The notes: generated by a model from the letters alone, not told the origin. A DNA stretch of 64,000 bases from Kaistia terrae (GCF_026344005.1 NZ_JAPKNH010000004.1:186001-250000); one strand, 5' to 3'; shown: positions 8,359-17,474, counted from the stretch's first letter. Program-made: numbers and translations.

Positions 8359-9789
8359 ATGGCGCATGACACGCTCAAGGTCGGCCTGTTCGGCATCGGC
8401 CTCAACGCCTACTGGCCGCAATTCGCAGGCCTGGAGCCGCGTCTGCGCGGCTATGTCGATCGGGTGGCCGAGAAGCTGGCGCGGCCGGGCGTCGAGATCG
8501 TCAATCTCGGCCTGATCGACGACCCGGAAAAGGCGATGGACGCCGGGCACCAGTTCCGCACCGCCGATGTCGACCTGATCTTCCTGCATGTGACGACCTA
8601 TGCGGTCTCCTCGACGGTGCTGCCTGTCGTGCAGCGGGCCAAGGTTCCCGTCGTCATCCTGAACCTGCAGCCGGAAGCGGCGATCGATTACGCCAGCTTC
8701 AACGCGCTCGACGATCGCACGAAGATGACCGGCGAATGGCTCGCCTTCTGTGCCGCCTGCCCGGTGCCGGAGATCGCCAATGTCTTCCGCCGTTCGGGCA
8801 TTGATTTCCATCAGGTGACTGGCGTGCTCGACGGCGATGCGCATGTCGACCGCGAGATCGAGGCCTGGATCGAGGCGGCGCGCGTCGCCTATGTCATGTC
8901 GCATAACCGTCTCGGCCTGATGGGCCGCTATTACAACGGCATGCTCGACATCTATTCCGACACGACGGCGCAGGTGGCGACCTTTGGCGGCCATCTGGAG
9001 ATCGTCGAGATCGACGAACTGGCGGAACTGCGCAAATCGGTGACGGAGATCGAGACGGCGGGACGCGTCGACGCCTTTCGCGGCGAATTCGACATCCAGC
9101 CCGATTGCGACCCGGCCGAGTTGTCTCGCGCGGCGCGGACGTCTGTTGCGCTCGATCGGCTGGTGGCGAAGCACAAGCTCGGTTCGCTCGCCTACTACTA
9201 TGAATCGACGCCCGGCCATGACCATGAGGATGTGATTTCCTCAGTCATCCTCGGCTGTTCCTATCTGACGGCGCGCGGCGTGCCGGTGGCGGGCGAATAT
9301 GAGGTGAAGAACGCCCAGGCGATGAAGATCCTCGACACCTTCGGCGTCGGCGGCTCGTTCACCGAGTATTACGGCATCGATTTCAACGACGACATCGTGC
9401 TGATGGGCCATGACGGCCCCGGCCACACCAGGATTGCCGAAGGCAAGACCAAGGTGCGGCCGCTGAAGGTTTATCACGGCAAGGTCGGCTCGGGCGTCAG
9501 CGTAGAGATGTCTGTGAAGCACGGCCCGGTGACGCTGCTCTCGGTCGCCGAGGATGGCGCCGGCAAGCTGAAGCTGGTGGTGGCGGAGGCCGAATCGGTG
9601 CCGGGACCGATTCTCGAGATTGGCAACACCAACAGCCGCTATCGCTTCCCGATCGGCTCCAGAAAGTTCGTCGAGACGTGGAACGCCGAATGCCCGGCGC
9701 ATCATTGTGCCATCGGCACCGGCCACATCGCCGACCGGATCGAAAAGCTCGGCCTGCTGCTCGGCATCCGGACGGTAAAGGTCTGCTAG
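8359..9789 (+). CDS. L-arabinose/L-fucose isomerase-family protein
   Basis: The start at 8359 is preceded by GAGGGG and gives 476 residues; a TTG at 8341 is the alternative. The N-terminal part (KVGLFGIGLNAYWPQFAGL, DVDLIFLHVTTYAVSSTVLPV, GVLDGDAHVDREIEAW) and the central part (FGVGGSFTEYYGIDFNDDIVLMGHDGPGHTRIAEGK) match the AraA/FucI fold of ketose-aldose isomerases. The C-terminal CPAHHCAIGTGHIADRIEKLG carries histidines typical of the substrate-binding end. It would interconvert an aldose and a ketose in the cytosol. Since the locus lacks araB and araD, the sugar may not be L-arabinose. Confidence 0.82.
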   Translation: MAHDTLKVGLFGIGLNAYWPQFAGLEPRLRGYVDRVAEKLARPGVEIVNLGLIDDPEKAMDAGHQFRTADVDLIFLHVTTYAVSSTVLPVVQRAKVPVVILNLQPEAAIDYASFNALDDRTKMTGEWLAFCAACPVPEIANVFRRSGIDFHQVTGVLDGDAHVDREIEAWIEAARVAYVMSHNRLGLMGRYYNGMLDIYSDTTAQVATFGGHLEIVEIDELAELRKSVTEIETAGRVDAFRGEFDIQPDCDPAELSRAARTSVALDRLVAKHKLGSLAYYYESTPGHDHEDVISSVILGCSYLTARGVPVAGEYEVKNAQAMKILDTFGVGGSFTEYYGIDFNDDIVLMGHDGPGHTRIAEGKTKVRPLKVYHGKVGSGVSVEMSVKHGPVTLLSVAEDGAGKLKLVVAEAESVPGPILEIGNTNSRYRFPIGSRKFVETWNAECPAHHCAIGTGHIADRIEKLGLLLGIRTVKVC

Positions 9790-9810
9790 GGCAGCTATGA
9801 AACTGCGCTC

Positions 9811-9837
9811 TCCACCTCTCCCTCAGGGAGAGGTGGA
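9811..9837. repeat. Perfect short palindrome between convergent genes (possible bidirectional terminator)
   Basis: A near-perfect hairpin, CCACCTCTCCC against GGGAGAGGTGG, lies in the 80-bp gap between two convergent genes. It shares the CTCTCCCTCAGGGAGAGG core with repeats at 37921-37941, 38435-38455 and 38534-38554. No T-tract follows, so a terminator role is uncertain. Confidence 0.6.
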
Positions 9838-9869
9838 AACGAGGCAGGCCGACCGGGCGTTGCCCGGCT

Positions 9870-10943
9870 CTACGGCGTGATCGCGACCTTCAGCACGCCG
9901 TCGCGCTGGTGGCCGAACAGGTCGTAGGCCGCTTCGATGTCGTCGAGCTTGAAGCGGTGGGTGACCAGCGACTTCAGGTCGACCCGGCCGGAGGCGACGA
10001 CGTTCATCAGCCGGCGCATCCGCTCCTTGCCGCCGGGGCAGAGCGAGGTGATGATCTTGTTGTCGCCGAGGCCGGCCGAAAAGGCGCTGAGCGGGATCGT
10101 CAGGTCGCTCGAATAGACGCCGAGGCTCGACAGCGTGCCGCCGGGGCGGAGCACGCGCAGCGCCGATTCGAAGGTGCCCTGGGTTCCGAGAGCCTCGATC
10201 GCCACGTCGACGCCGCGTCCGTCGGTGAGCTTCATGATCTGCTCGACCGGGTCGCCCTTCTTGAAATCGACGACGATGTCGGCGCCGAGTTTCTTGGCGA
10301 CTTCGAGGCGGGCCGGCACGGTGTCGACGCCGATGATGGTGGTGGCGCCCATCAGCTTGGCGCCGGCGACGGCGCAAAGTCCGATCGGGCCAAGCGCGAA
10401 GACGACGACCGTGTCGCCGATCTTGACGCCGCCGCTCTCGGCGCCGGCAAAGCCCGTCGACATGATGTCGGGGCACATCAGGATCTCTTCGTCCGACAGC
10501 CCTTCGGCGACCGGGCTAAGATTGGCGGCGGCGTCGGGCACCAGCACGTATTCGGCCTGGCAGCCATCGATCGAATTGCCGAACTTCCAGCCACCGGTCG
10601 CCTTGAAGCCATGCTTGGTGCCGGGGCCGTCCTGCGAGCCGCAGCCGCACAGGCAGGCATAGCTGTGGCCGCTCGGCGTGATGGCGCCGGCGATGACGCG
10701 CTGGCCCTCGGTGTAACCCTCGACGGCCGAGCCGAGCTTTTCGATGATGCCGACCGGCTCATGGCCGATGGTCAGGCCCTTGGCGACGGGATATTCGCCC
10801 TTGAGGATGTGGATGTCGGTGCCGCAGATCGTCGTCGTCGTGATGCGCATCAGCGCGTCGCGCGGGCCGACATCGGGGATCGGTTTCTCGTCGAGCACGA
10901 TACGACCCGGCTCGACGAAGATGGCGGCTTTCATGCGTGGCAT
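9870..10943 (-). CDS. Zinc-dependent alcohol (sorbitol/threonine-type) dehydrogenase
   Basis: This 357-residue medium-chain dehydrogenase starts at 10943 behind AGGAGGTCCAG. The catalytic zinc motif is CGTDIH followed by GHEPVG, and the NAD-binding fold has VFALGPIGLCAVAGAKL near residue 185. The structural-zinc loop is unusual. The normal four-cysteine lobe is replaced by a CLCGCGSQDGPGTKHGF segment, so structural zinc may be absent or bound differently. It lies convergent to the isomerase-like gene and probably oxidises a secondary alcohol of a sugar or polyol. No operon partner is adjacent on this strand. Confidence 0.88.
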   Translation of the reverse strand: MPRMKAAIFVEPGRIVLDEKPIPDVGPRDALMRITTTTICGTDIHILKGEYPVAKGLTIGHEPVGIIEKLGSAVEGYTEGQRVIAGAITPSGHSYACLCGCGSQDGPGTKHGFKATGGWKFGNSIDGCQAEYVLVPDAAANLSPVAEGLSDEEILMCPDIMSTGFAGAESGGVKIGDTVVVFALGPIGLCAVAGAKLMGATTIIGVDTVPARLEVAKKLGADIVVDFKKGDPVEQIMKLTDGRGVDVAIEALGTQGTFESALRVLRPGGTLSSLGVYSSDLTIPLSAFSAGLGDNKIITSLCPGGKERMRRLMNVVASGRVDLKSLVTHRFKLDDIEAAYDLFGHQRDGVLKVAITP

Positions 10944-11055
10944 CTGGACCTCCTGCTACCCGATGGAAGGCGGCAGGATAGCGGAGTGATGCGACAGCCG
11001 AATTGATACGCGTCAAGGTAACAGCAAGTTGATGCCGCCACCCTGCCGGGTGGGC

Positions 11056-11463
11056 TCAGCCCTTGGCGGCAGGCGCATCGTCGGGCGAAGTCGTCTCGAC
11101 ACGGGAAGGGGCTTTACCGCTCAGCGCTTGCGGCATGTCGACCTTGCCTTCCGTGCGATCGCGATAGATCGCGGCGCGGGCCAGAAGCATCAGCGTGACG
11201 GGCGTCGTCACGGTGACGAAGAGCGTGATCAGCACTTCATGCAAGGCAATCCGCGATTGCAGCACGGAGAAGTACAGCATCGACGCGATGAGGATGCCGC
11301 CGGCGCCGCAGGTGGTGCCCAGTGTCGGCGCATGAACGCGCTCGTAAAAGCTCTGGAACCGCACGAGGCCGATCGTGCCGAGAAGGGTGAGCCCGGAGCC
11401 GACCAGCAGCAGCAGCGAGACCAGGATGGCCGCCCAGAGGGGGAAGTCGTCGAGGCCGGTCAT
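11056..11463 (-). CDS. phaG: Cation/proton antiporter subunit G
   Basis: The ATG at 11463 overlaps the phaF stop as ATGA and gives 135 residues. Three hydrophobic segments lie in the first 95 residues. The family motif LLGTIGLVRFQSFYERVHAPTLGTT is clear, and a polar C-terminal tail ends the protein. It is an accessory inner-membrane subunit of the Pha/Mrp K+ or Na+/H+ antiporter and the last gene of the leftward seven-subunit operon. A much longer in-frame reading starting at 11700 is a frame extension through phaF and is rejected. Confidence 0.93.
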   Translation of the reverse strand: MTGLDDFPLWAAILVSLLLLVGSGLTLLGTIGLVRFQSFYERVHAPTLGTTCGAGGILIASMLYFSVLQSRIALHEVLITLFVTVTTPVTLMLLARAAIYRDRTEGKVDMPQALSGKAPSRVETTSPDDAPAAKG

Positions 11464-11741
11464 TCGATCACCTCGCCGCGCATCAGGAATTTTGCAAGGG
11501 CCGCGGTCGATACGAAGGCCAGTAGCGCGATGACGAGCGCGGCCTCGAAATAGATCGTGCTGCCATTGCGGATGCCGAAGGTGAGGACGAGCAGCATCGC
11601 GCCGACATAGAGTGCATCGAGGCCGAGCACGCGATCCTGCGCGCGCGGGCCGCGCAAGACGCGAAAGGTGGCGCAGCTCATCGCGGCGACCAGCATCCAT
11701 TGCGACAAGGTCAGGGACCAGAGCAGGATCGTCGAGCTCAT
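11460..11741 (-). CDS. phaF: Cation/proton antiporter subunit F
   Basis: This 93-residue, three-helix membrane protein carries the MrpF motif FRVLRGPRAQDRVLGLDAL at about residues 26-44. The ATGA overlaps with phaE upstream and phaG downstream imply translational coupling and equal stoichiometry. It acts in the inner membrane as part of the hetero-oligomeric antiporter. Confidence 0.94.
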   Translation of the reverse strand: MSSTILLWSLTLSQWMLVAAMSCATFRVLRGPRAQDRVLGLDALYVGAMLLVLTFGIRNGSTIYFEAALVIALLAFVSTAALAKFLMRGEVIE

Positions 11742-12223
11742 TCGAAGATCTCCATCAGGAGCCGGGCATAGCGGTTGCGGATCGTATCGATCCAGACAGC
11801 CTCATCGACCAGATCCAGGACATGGATCATCAACTGGCCGTTCTCGGCATGATACTCGATCCAGGCTGTGCCGGGCGTGGCGGTCAGGACGCAGGCGAGC
11901 ACCGCCAGCGCGGTCCGGTCGCGCAGATCGAGAGGGATGACGACGAAACCCGGCGTCCGCTTCCGGCTCTTGCCTCGCAGGATGATGCCGGCAACCGCGA
12001 TGTTGGAGCGGAAGATGTCTCCGAACACCCGAAAGAACAGAACGGGGATCAAGTCCCAGCGGCGAATGCGCGGCTTGGCCGGCTGCAGCGCCGCCATCGC
12101 CCAGGACGCGCCATAGGCGAAGATCGTGCCGAGGATCAGGTGGCCGAGCGAGAAGCTGTTCAGCAGCAGCCACATCAGGATCAGCGAGGCTGTGAGCAGC
12201 GGATAGGGCAGCACGCGGCTCAT
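11738..12223 (-). CDS. phaE: Cation/proton antiporter subunit E
   Basis: The true start is ATG 12223, overlapping the phaD stop as ATGA, giving 161 residues. A longer reading to 13003 simply runs back through phaD in another frame. Two N-terminal membrane helices are followed by a cytosolic domain with VFFRVFGDIFRSNIAVAGIIL and TATPGTAWIEYH, the hallmark MrpE segments. It is needed for assembly or activity of the Mrp-type complex. Confidence 0.93.
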   Translation of the reverse strand: MSRVLPYPLLTASLILMWLLLNSFSLGHLILGTIFAYGASWAMAALQPAKPRIRRWDLIPVLFFRVFGDIFRSNIAVAGIILRGKSRKRTPGFVVIPLDLRDRTALAVLACVLTATPGTAWIEYHAENGQLMIHVLDLVDEAVWIDTIRNRYARLLMEIFE

Positions 12224-13860
12224 GGCGCGGCCTCCTTCGCGGGCGACGGCACGCGCGGCGCCGTCAGGACACCCTGGATATAGGTTTCCGGCGCATGCAG
12301 CGATTGGGCCGTCTGTTCCATGTAGCGCATGATCGGGCCGCCGAAGATGGTCTGACCGACGCACAGCATCAGCAGGAAGGCGATCGGCGCGATTTCCATC
12401 AGCAGCACGCGCGGCACGCGGCCCTCGATCGGCGCCCAGAAGGTCTGGATGCCGGCGCGGGTGATGGCGATCATCGCGGCGAGGCCTGAAACAACCAGCA
12501 GGCCGGCGAAAACCCAGGTCGATAGCGAAAGCGTGCTGCCCTGGGTGAGGCCGTTCGGATTGAACACCGCCGTCAGGATCGCGAACTTGCCGATGAAGCC
12601 GGAAAGCGGCGGCAGGCCGGCAAGCAGCAGGCCACAGCTCGCGAAGCAGATGCCGAGGATGACCAGCGTGGCGGGAATGGCGACGCCGACTTCCTCTGCC
12701 GCCTCTTCCTCCTCCATGTCGTCGCCATAGGCGTCCATGGTGACGGCGAGAACGTTGGCGGCCGGGTCCTGCACGCGGTCGACCAGTTCGATCAGCAGGA
12801 AGAAGGCGCTGACCGCCAGGGTGGAACTCACGAGGTAGAACAGCGCACCGGCCGTCGTCGGGGCATTGGCCATGCCGATCGACGCCAAAAGCGTGCCGGA
12901 GGAGACCAGGATGTAGAAACCGGCGAGCCGGCCTTTCGCCTGCGATGCCAGCACGCCGATGATGCCGAAGGCCATGGTCACCATGCCGCCGACCATCAGC
13001 CACTCGTCACCAAAGCCGGTCGAAGCGCCGGCCTCGGCTCCAAACAGCAGCGGCGACAAGCGCATCAGCACATAGATGCCGACCTTGCTGAGGATGGCGA
13101 AGATAGCGGCGACCGGAGCGGCGGCGGCGTTGTAGGCGGTGGGCAGCCAGAAGCCGAGCGGCCACATGCCAGCCTTGACCAGGAAGGCTATGCCCAGAAT
13201 GCCGGCGCCGGCGTCGAGCAGCATCCGGTCTGCATCGGGCACGGACGCGATGCGCACGGCGAGATCCGCCATGTTGAGCGTGCCGGTGACGCCATAGATC
13301 ATGGCGACACCGATCAGGAACAGCGACGACGCCGCCAGATTGATGACGATGTAGTGCAGGCCTGCCTTGACGCGCAGCGGCCCGGAGCCGTGCAGCATCA
13401 GGCCGTAGGATGAGGCGAGCAGCACCTCGAAGAAGACGAACAGGTTGAACAGGTCGCCCGTCAGGAAGGCGCCGTTCAGACCCATCAGCAGAAGCTGGAA
13501 CAGCGTGTGGAAATGCGGGCCGCTCTTGTGCCAGCGCGACAGCGAATAGATCAGCGCCGGCAGCGCCAGAAGCGAGGTCAAAACCAGCATCAGTGCCGAG
13601 AGCCGGTCGAGCACCAGCACGATGCCGAACGGCGCCGGCCAGTTGCCGAGCAGGTAGACGCTGGCAGTCTCCGTATTCGCAGCGGTCGGCGTATTGGCCA
13701 GGTCGAGCAGGGCCAAGGCTACCAGCCCGAGGCAGATGGTGGAGACGACGTTGATCGTCGCCTTCAGCTTGTGCCGTCGCTCGTCGAACATCAGCAGCAG
13801 CGCGCCGGTGACGAGCGGCAGCAGCACCGGGATTATGACGAGATGATCCAGCCAGCCCAT
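12220..13860 (-). CDS. phaD: Cation/proton antiporter subunit D (complex I ND2/4/5-like)
   Basis: This 546-residue, roughly 14-helix protein starts at ATG 13860 (ATGA overlap with phaC); a TTG three bases earlier is less likely. It belongs to the NADH-quinone-oxidoreductase-like proton-translocating family, with conserved GLNGAFLTGDLFNLFVFFE and KAGMWPLGFWLPTAYNAAAAPVAAIFA. An acidic stretch, DAYGDDMEEEEAAEE, lies in the loop before helix 12 (about residues 376-390). Acidic inserts of this kind are familiar in rhizobial PhaD, though I cannot verify conservation here. Confidence 0.94.
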   Translation of the reverse strand: MGWLDHLVIIPVLLPLVTGALLLMFDERRHKLKATINVVSTICLGLVALALLDLANTPTAANTETASVYLLGNWPAPFGIVLVLDRLSALMLVLTSLLALPALIYSLSRWHKSGPHFHTLFQLLLMGLNGAFLTGDLFNLFVFFEVLLASSYGLMLHGSGPLRVKAGLHYIVINLAASSLFLIGVAMIYGVTGTLNMADLAVRIASVPDADRMLLDAGAGILGIAFLVKAGMWPLGFWLPTAYNAAAAPVAAIFAILSKVGIYVLMRLSPLLFGAEAGASTGFGDEWLMVGGMVTMAFGIIGVLASQAKGRLAGFYILVSSGTLLASIGMANAPTTAGALFYLVSSTLAVSAFFLLIELVDRVQDPAANVLAVTMDAYGDDMEEEEAAEEVGVAIPATLVILGICFASCGLLLAGLPPLSGFIGKFAILTAVFNPNGLTQGSTLSLSTWVFAGLLVVSGLAAMIAITRAGIQTFWAPIEGRVPRVLLMEIAPIAFLLMLCVGQTIFGGPIMRYMEQTAQSLHAPETYIQGVLTAPRVPSPAKEAAP

Positions 13861-14201
13861 CAATTCGGCTCCCGGCCATCGACGTGATCGCTACCGGTCA
13901 ACCCGCGCGAAACGAGCAGCACGACGAGGAACAACGCGGCGGTGGCGAATCCGATGACGATGGCGGTCAGGACGAGTGCCTGGGGAATGGGATCGGCATA
14001 GTCGGCGGGATTTACCGGCCCTCCCGAAGCCAGCACGGGAGGGGCGGCGACCTTCAGCCGGCCCATCGAGAAGATGAAGAGATTGACGCCATACGCGATC
14101 AAGGACAGCCCGATGATGAGCTGGTAGGTGCGCGGCCGGAACAGCAGCCAGACGCCCGAACCGATCAAAACGCCGATGCCAATGGAGAGGACGAGTTCCA
14201 T
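13860..14201 (-). CDS. phaC: Cation/proton antiporter subunit C (NuoK-like)
   Basis: This 113-residue, three-helix protein has the MrpC/NuoK motif LIIGLSLIAYGVNLFIF and DPIPQALVLTAIVIGFATAA near residue 75. It overlaps the phaAB stop by one base (TGATG) and phaD by four. It corresponds to complex I subunit NuoK, with a membrane-embedded role in proton transfer. Confidence 0.94.
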   Translation of the reverse strand: MELVLSIGIGVLIGSGVWLLFRPRTYQLIIGLSLIAYGVNLFIFSMGRLKVAAPPVLASGGPVNPADYADPIPQALVLTAIVIGFATAALFLVVLLVSRGLTGSDHVDGREPN

Positions 14202-17119
14202 CAGGAGGCCTCCCCGCTGGTGCTGGGAGACGGCCGTGGCGCGCGCAGGCGGCGGATCGACTGGTGGGCAAGAGCGATCAACATCAGGGTCGTGGCGCCA
14301 AGAACGAGGGAGAAAACGCCAAAATCGAACAGCAGCGCGGTTGCCGCCGGAACAGCGCCGATCCAAGGCAGTTCGATATATTGCGAATGCGTGGTCAGGA
14401 ACGGATAGCCGAGCACCCAGGAGCCGGAGCCGACGACGACTGCCAGCAGCAACCCGATGCCGATCCAACGGACCGGCAGCACGCGGAGCCTGTCTTCGAC
14501 CCAGACCGTTCCGGCGGCCATGTATTGCAGGATGAAGGCTGCCGCCATCGCGATGCCGGCCGCGAAACCGCCACCCGGCAGATCATGACCGCGCATGAAA
14601 AGGTAAGCGGCGAAAACGATGATGACCGGGAACAACCACTGCATGATGACGGCCGGGACCAGCAGATAGTCGCTGACCGTGTCGCCGAGCTTGCGATCCG
14701 GACGGGCGTCGTCATCCGCGTTCTGGATCCGCTGCTGCTCGGGTGACTCGACGCTATCTTCAGCCGGACGGAAACGGCGCAGCAAGGCGTAGACCGTCAG
14801 CGCCACGACGCCGAGGACGGTCATTTCGCCCATCGTGTCGAAGCTGCGGAAATCGACCAGGATGACGTTGACCACATTGCGGCCGCCGCCTTCCGTATAC
14901 GCCTTCTCCAGGAAGTAGTTGGAGATCGTCTCCGGCGTCGCGCGCGTCATGATCGCGTAGGCGATGAGGGTCATGCCGGTGCCGGCAGCCGCTGCAAAGG
15001 CCAGGTCGCGATAGCGGCGCAGCTTGGCGGACAGCGTCACTTCGCTGGCGACGATTTCCTTGGAGCGCTGCGGCAGCCAGCGCAGGCCGAGCAGGATCAA
15101 CACGGTGGTGACGACCTCGACCAGCAGCTGCGTGACAGCGAGATCGGGTGCGGAGAACCACAGGAAGGTGATGCAGGTGACGAGGCCGGCGCCGCCGAGC
15201 AGGACAAGCGCGACGAGACGGTGGAACTTTGCCTGCCAGGCAGCGCCGATGGCGCAGGTGATGCCGATCGCCCACAGCACGACGAAGGCCGGATCGGCGC
15301 CGGCAAGCGTCAGCTTGTCGTGATTGAAGCCGAGGACGGTCAGCGGCCAGGCGGCGGCGATCAGCGCCACCAGCACCAGCAGCCGAAGCTGCGGTTGCAG
15401 CCGGCGGGTGCCGAGATGGCCTTCCAGGAAGCGAGCCCAGCGCCAGGACATGGTGACCATGGCGCGCTCGAAGATGCGCTGGCCCTTGAGGCGACGGAAA
15501 TAGGGCGGGCCTTCCTCTGATGTGGCGAGGTAGTTCTTCAGGAAGGCGAACAGGACCAGGCCGACGGCGAGGGCGCCGAGGCTCATGATCAGCGGCAGGT
15601 TGAAGCCATGCCAGATGGCGAGGCTGTATTCCGGCGTGCGGTTGCCGAGCACCGAGGTGACGGCGGTGTGGAGATATGGCCCGATGGTGTAGCCGGGAAG
15701 CGTGCCGACGACGAGGCAGGCGAGCACCAGCAGCAGGATCGGGAAGCGCATCCAGAACGGCGGCTCATGCGGCGTGCTCGGCAGATCGGTCGGCGGCGGG
15801 CCGAAGAAGGTGCCGTGGATGAAGCGGATCGAATAGGCGACGGCAAAGGCACTGCCGACGAAGGCGGCATAGGGAGCGGCCGTGTCGAGGATCGAACTGA
15901 CATGCGTTTCGATCGTCTCGGCGAAGAACATTTCCTTCGACAGGAAGCCGTTCAGGAGCGGCACGCCCGCCATCGCGGCGCTCGCCACCATGGCCAGCGT
16001 CGCCGTGAACGGCATGAAGCGGAACAGGCCGCTCAGCTTGCGCATGTCGCGCGTGCCGGTCTCGTGATCGATGATGCCGGCGGCCATGAACAGCGACGCC
16101 TTGAAGGTGGCGTGGTTCATCATGTGGAAGATGGCGGCGACGGCGCCAAGCGGGCTGCCGAGGCTCAGCAGCATCGTGATCAGGCCGAGATGGCTGATGG
16201 TCGAATAGGCGAGCAGGCCTTTGATGTCCTGCTGGAAGATGGCGAAATAGGCCCCGAGCACGAACGACATCATGCCGGAGAGGCCGACGATCCAGAACCA
16301 CTCCTCCGTGCCGGCCAGGACCGGCCAGAACCGCGCCAGAAGGAAGACGCCGGCCTTCACCATCGTCGCCGAATGCAGGAACGCCGAGACGGGGGTCGGC
16401 GCCGCCATGGCATTGGGCAGCCAGAAATGGAACGGGAACTGGGCGCTCTTGGTCAGCGCGCCAAGCAGGATGAAGCAGAGCGTCGGCACATAGAGCGGAT
16501 GCTCGCGGATCAGGTCGCCCGATGCCAGCACGGCGTCCAACTCGTAGCTGCCGACGATGTGGCCGATCAGCAGCACGCCGGTCAGCAGCCCGAGGCCGCC
16601 AATGCCGGTGATCGTCAGCGCCATGCGCGCGCCGTCACGCGCGCCGGCATTGTGATGCCAGTAGCCGATCAGCAGGAAGGAGAAGATGCTCGTCATTTCC
16701 CAGAACACGACGAGCAGGATCAGATTGCCCGACAGCACGATGCCGAGCATGGAGCCCATGAAGGCGAGGAAAAACGAAAAGAAGCGCGGCACCGGGTCTT
16801 CCGGCGACATGTAATAGCGGGCGTAAAGCACCACCAGCAGCGCGATGCTGGTGATCAGCATCGCGAACATCCACGCGAATCCGTCCATCCGCAGCGAGAA
16901 ATTCAGGCCAAGCGCCGGAATCCAGTCGATCTCGTTGCGAACGGCGCCAAGCGACGCGACGGGGGAATAGAGGGCGATGGCGAGGACGAGGCAGACCAGC
17001 GTGACCGCGCCGGCAAGGGCGGCTGCTGCGGTGCGGGAGCTTGTGGGGAGTGCCGCAGCGAGGATGCTTCCGGCGAACGGCAGGCCGACCATCAGAATTA
17101 GCGATGTGTCGTCCATCAT
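14201..17119 (-). CDS. phaAB: Cation/proton antiporter fused subunits A and B
   Basis: Starting at the ATG pair 17119/17116, the protein is about 972 residues. An in-frame extension to 17338 would run through the promoter region and the divergent HTH gene and is rejected. The first 650 or so residues are the NuoL-like MrpA core, with LLIGYWHHNAGARDGARMAL and KSAQFPFHFWLPNAMAAPTPVSAFLHSATMVKAG. The MrpA C-terminal helices follow, with VILVDFRSFDTMGEMTVLGV. The last 130 or so residues are an MnhB domain (MRGHDLPGGGFAAGIAMAAAF). The A-B fusion is the rhizobial Pha arrangement. Confidence 0.93.
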   Translation of the reverse strand: MMDDTSLILMVGLPFAGSILAAALPTSSRTAAAALAGAVTLVCLVLAIALYSPVASLGAVRNEIDWIPALGLNFSLRMDGFAWMFAMLITSIALLVVLYARYYMSPEDPVPRFFSFFLAFMGSMLGIVLSGNLILLVVFWEMTSIFSFLLIGYWHHNAGARDGARMALTITGIGGLGLLTGVLLIGHIVGSYELDAVLASGDLIREHPLYVPTLCFILLGALTKSAQFPFHFWLPNAMAAPTPVSAFLHSATMVKAGVFLLARFWPVLAGTEEWFWIVGLSGMMSFVLGAYFAIFQQDIKGLLAYSTISHLGLITMLLSLGSPLGAVAAIFHMMNHATFKASLFMAAGIIDHETGTRDMRKLSGLFRFMPFTATLAMVASAAMAGVPLLNGFLSKEMFFAETIETHVSSILDTAAPYAAFVGSAFAVAYSIRFIHGTFFGPPPTDLPSTPHEPPFWMRFPILLLVLACLVVGTLPGYTIGPYLHTAVTSVLGNRTPEYSLAIWHGFNLPLIMSLGALAVGLVLFAFLKNYLATSEEGPPYFRRLKGQRIFERAMVTMSWRWARFLEGHLGTRRLQPQLRLLVLVALIAAAWPLTVLGFNHDKLTLAGADPAFVVLWAIGITCAIGAAWQAKFHRLVALVLLGGAGLVTCITFLWFSAPDLAVTQLLVEVVTTVLILLGLRWLPQRSKEIVASEVTLSAKLRRYRDLAFAAAAGTGMTLIAYAIMTRATPETISNYFLEKAYTEGGGRNVVNVILVDFRSFDTMGEMTVLGVVALTVYALLRRFRPAEDSVESPEQQRIQNADDDARPDRKLGDTVSDYLLVPAVIMQWLFPVIIVFAAYLFMRGHDLPGGGFAAGIAMAAAFILQYMAAGTVWVEDRLRVLPVRWIGIGLLLAVVVGSGSWVLGYPFLTTHSQYIELPWIGAVPAATALLFDFGVFSLVLGATTLMLIALAHQSIRRLRAPRPSPSTSGEAS

Positions 17120-17210
17120 TCTATGCCGTGGCCCGCTCGAACACAGGCCCCATTGCCTGATCTCACCCATTATGGTTGACTTGGGGGACGTTAGGCAAGG
17201 CTTTGAAACG

Positions 17211-17474
17211 ATGAATTTGCTTCCAGAGCAATGTCGGGCGGCGCGAGGACTGCTTAATTGGACCCAGGAGCACCTGGCGACCGTGGCAGGTGTGTCGCGC
17301 AGCACGATCAAGGACTTCGAGTGCAACCGGCACGCCATTCACCGCGCCACGGAAGCCCTTTTGATTCGCGCATTCGAGGAGGGTGGGGTCCGGCTGATTC
17401 CCGCCCAGGGCGAGGGGCCGGGCGTCCGCCTGAGCTGCCGCTACGACAACGCGCAGCCCAACACGATCAACTGA
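17211..17474 (+). CDS. Small Cro/C1-type helix-turn-helix protein
   Basis: From ATG 17211 this gives 87 residues beginning MNLLPEQCRAARGLLNWTQEHLATVAGVSRSTIKDFE, a compact XRE helix-turn-helix over residues 5-60. A short basic/acidic tail follows, with GVRLIPAQGEGPGVRL, a tail seen in many small alphaproteobacterial XRE proteins. An in-frame ATG at 17172 is the other candidate start. It is divergent from phaAB with only 91 bp between them, so control of the antiporter operon or of itself is plausible, but no operator was identified. Confidence 0.72.
   Translation: MNLLPEQCRAARGLLNWTQEHLATVAGVSRSTIKDFECNRHAIHRATEALLIRAFEEGGVRLIPAQGEGPGVRLSCRYDNAQPNTIN

Noticed and set aside
11738-13003. Long leftward frame that would make phaE 421 residues
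   Set aside because: The extra part runs through phaD in another frame. ATG 12223 gives the family length and the ATGA overlap seen at the neighbouring junctions.
15608-17101. 497-codon open frame antisense to phaAB
   Set aside because: Highly charged, repetitive low-complexity translation (many R, H, E, Q) typical of the complement of a membrane-protein gene; no start signal.
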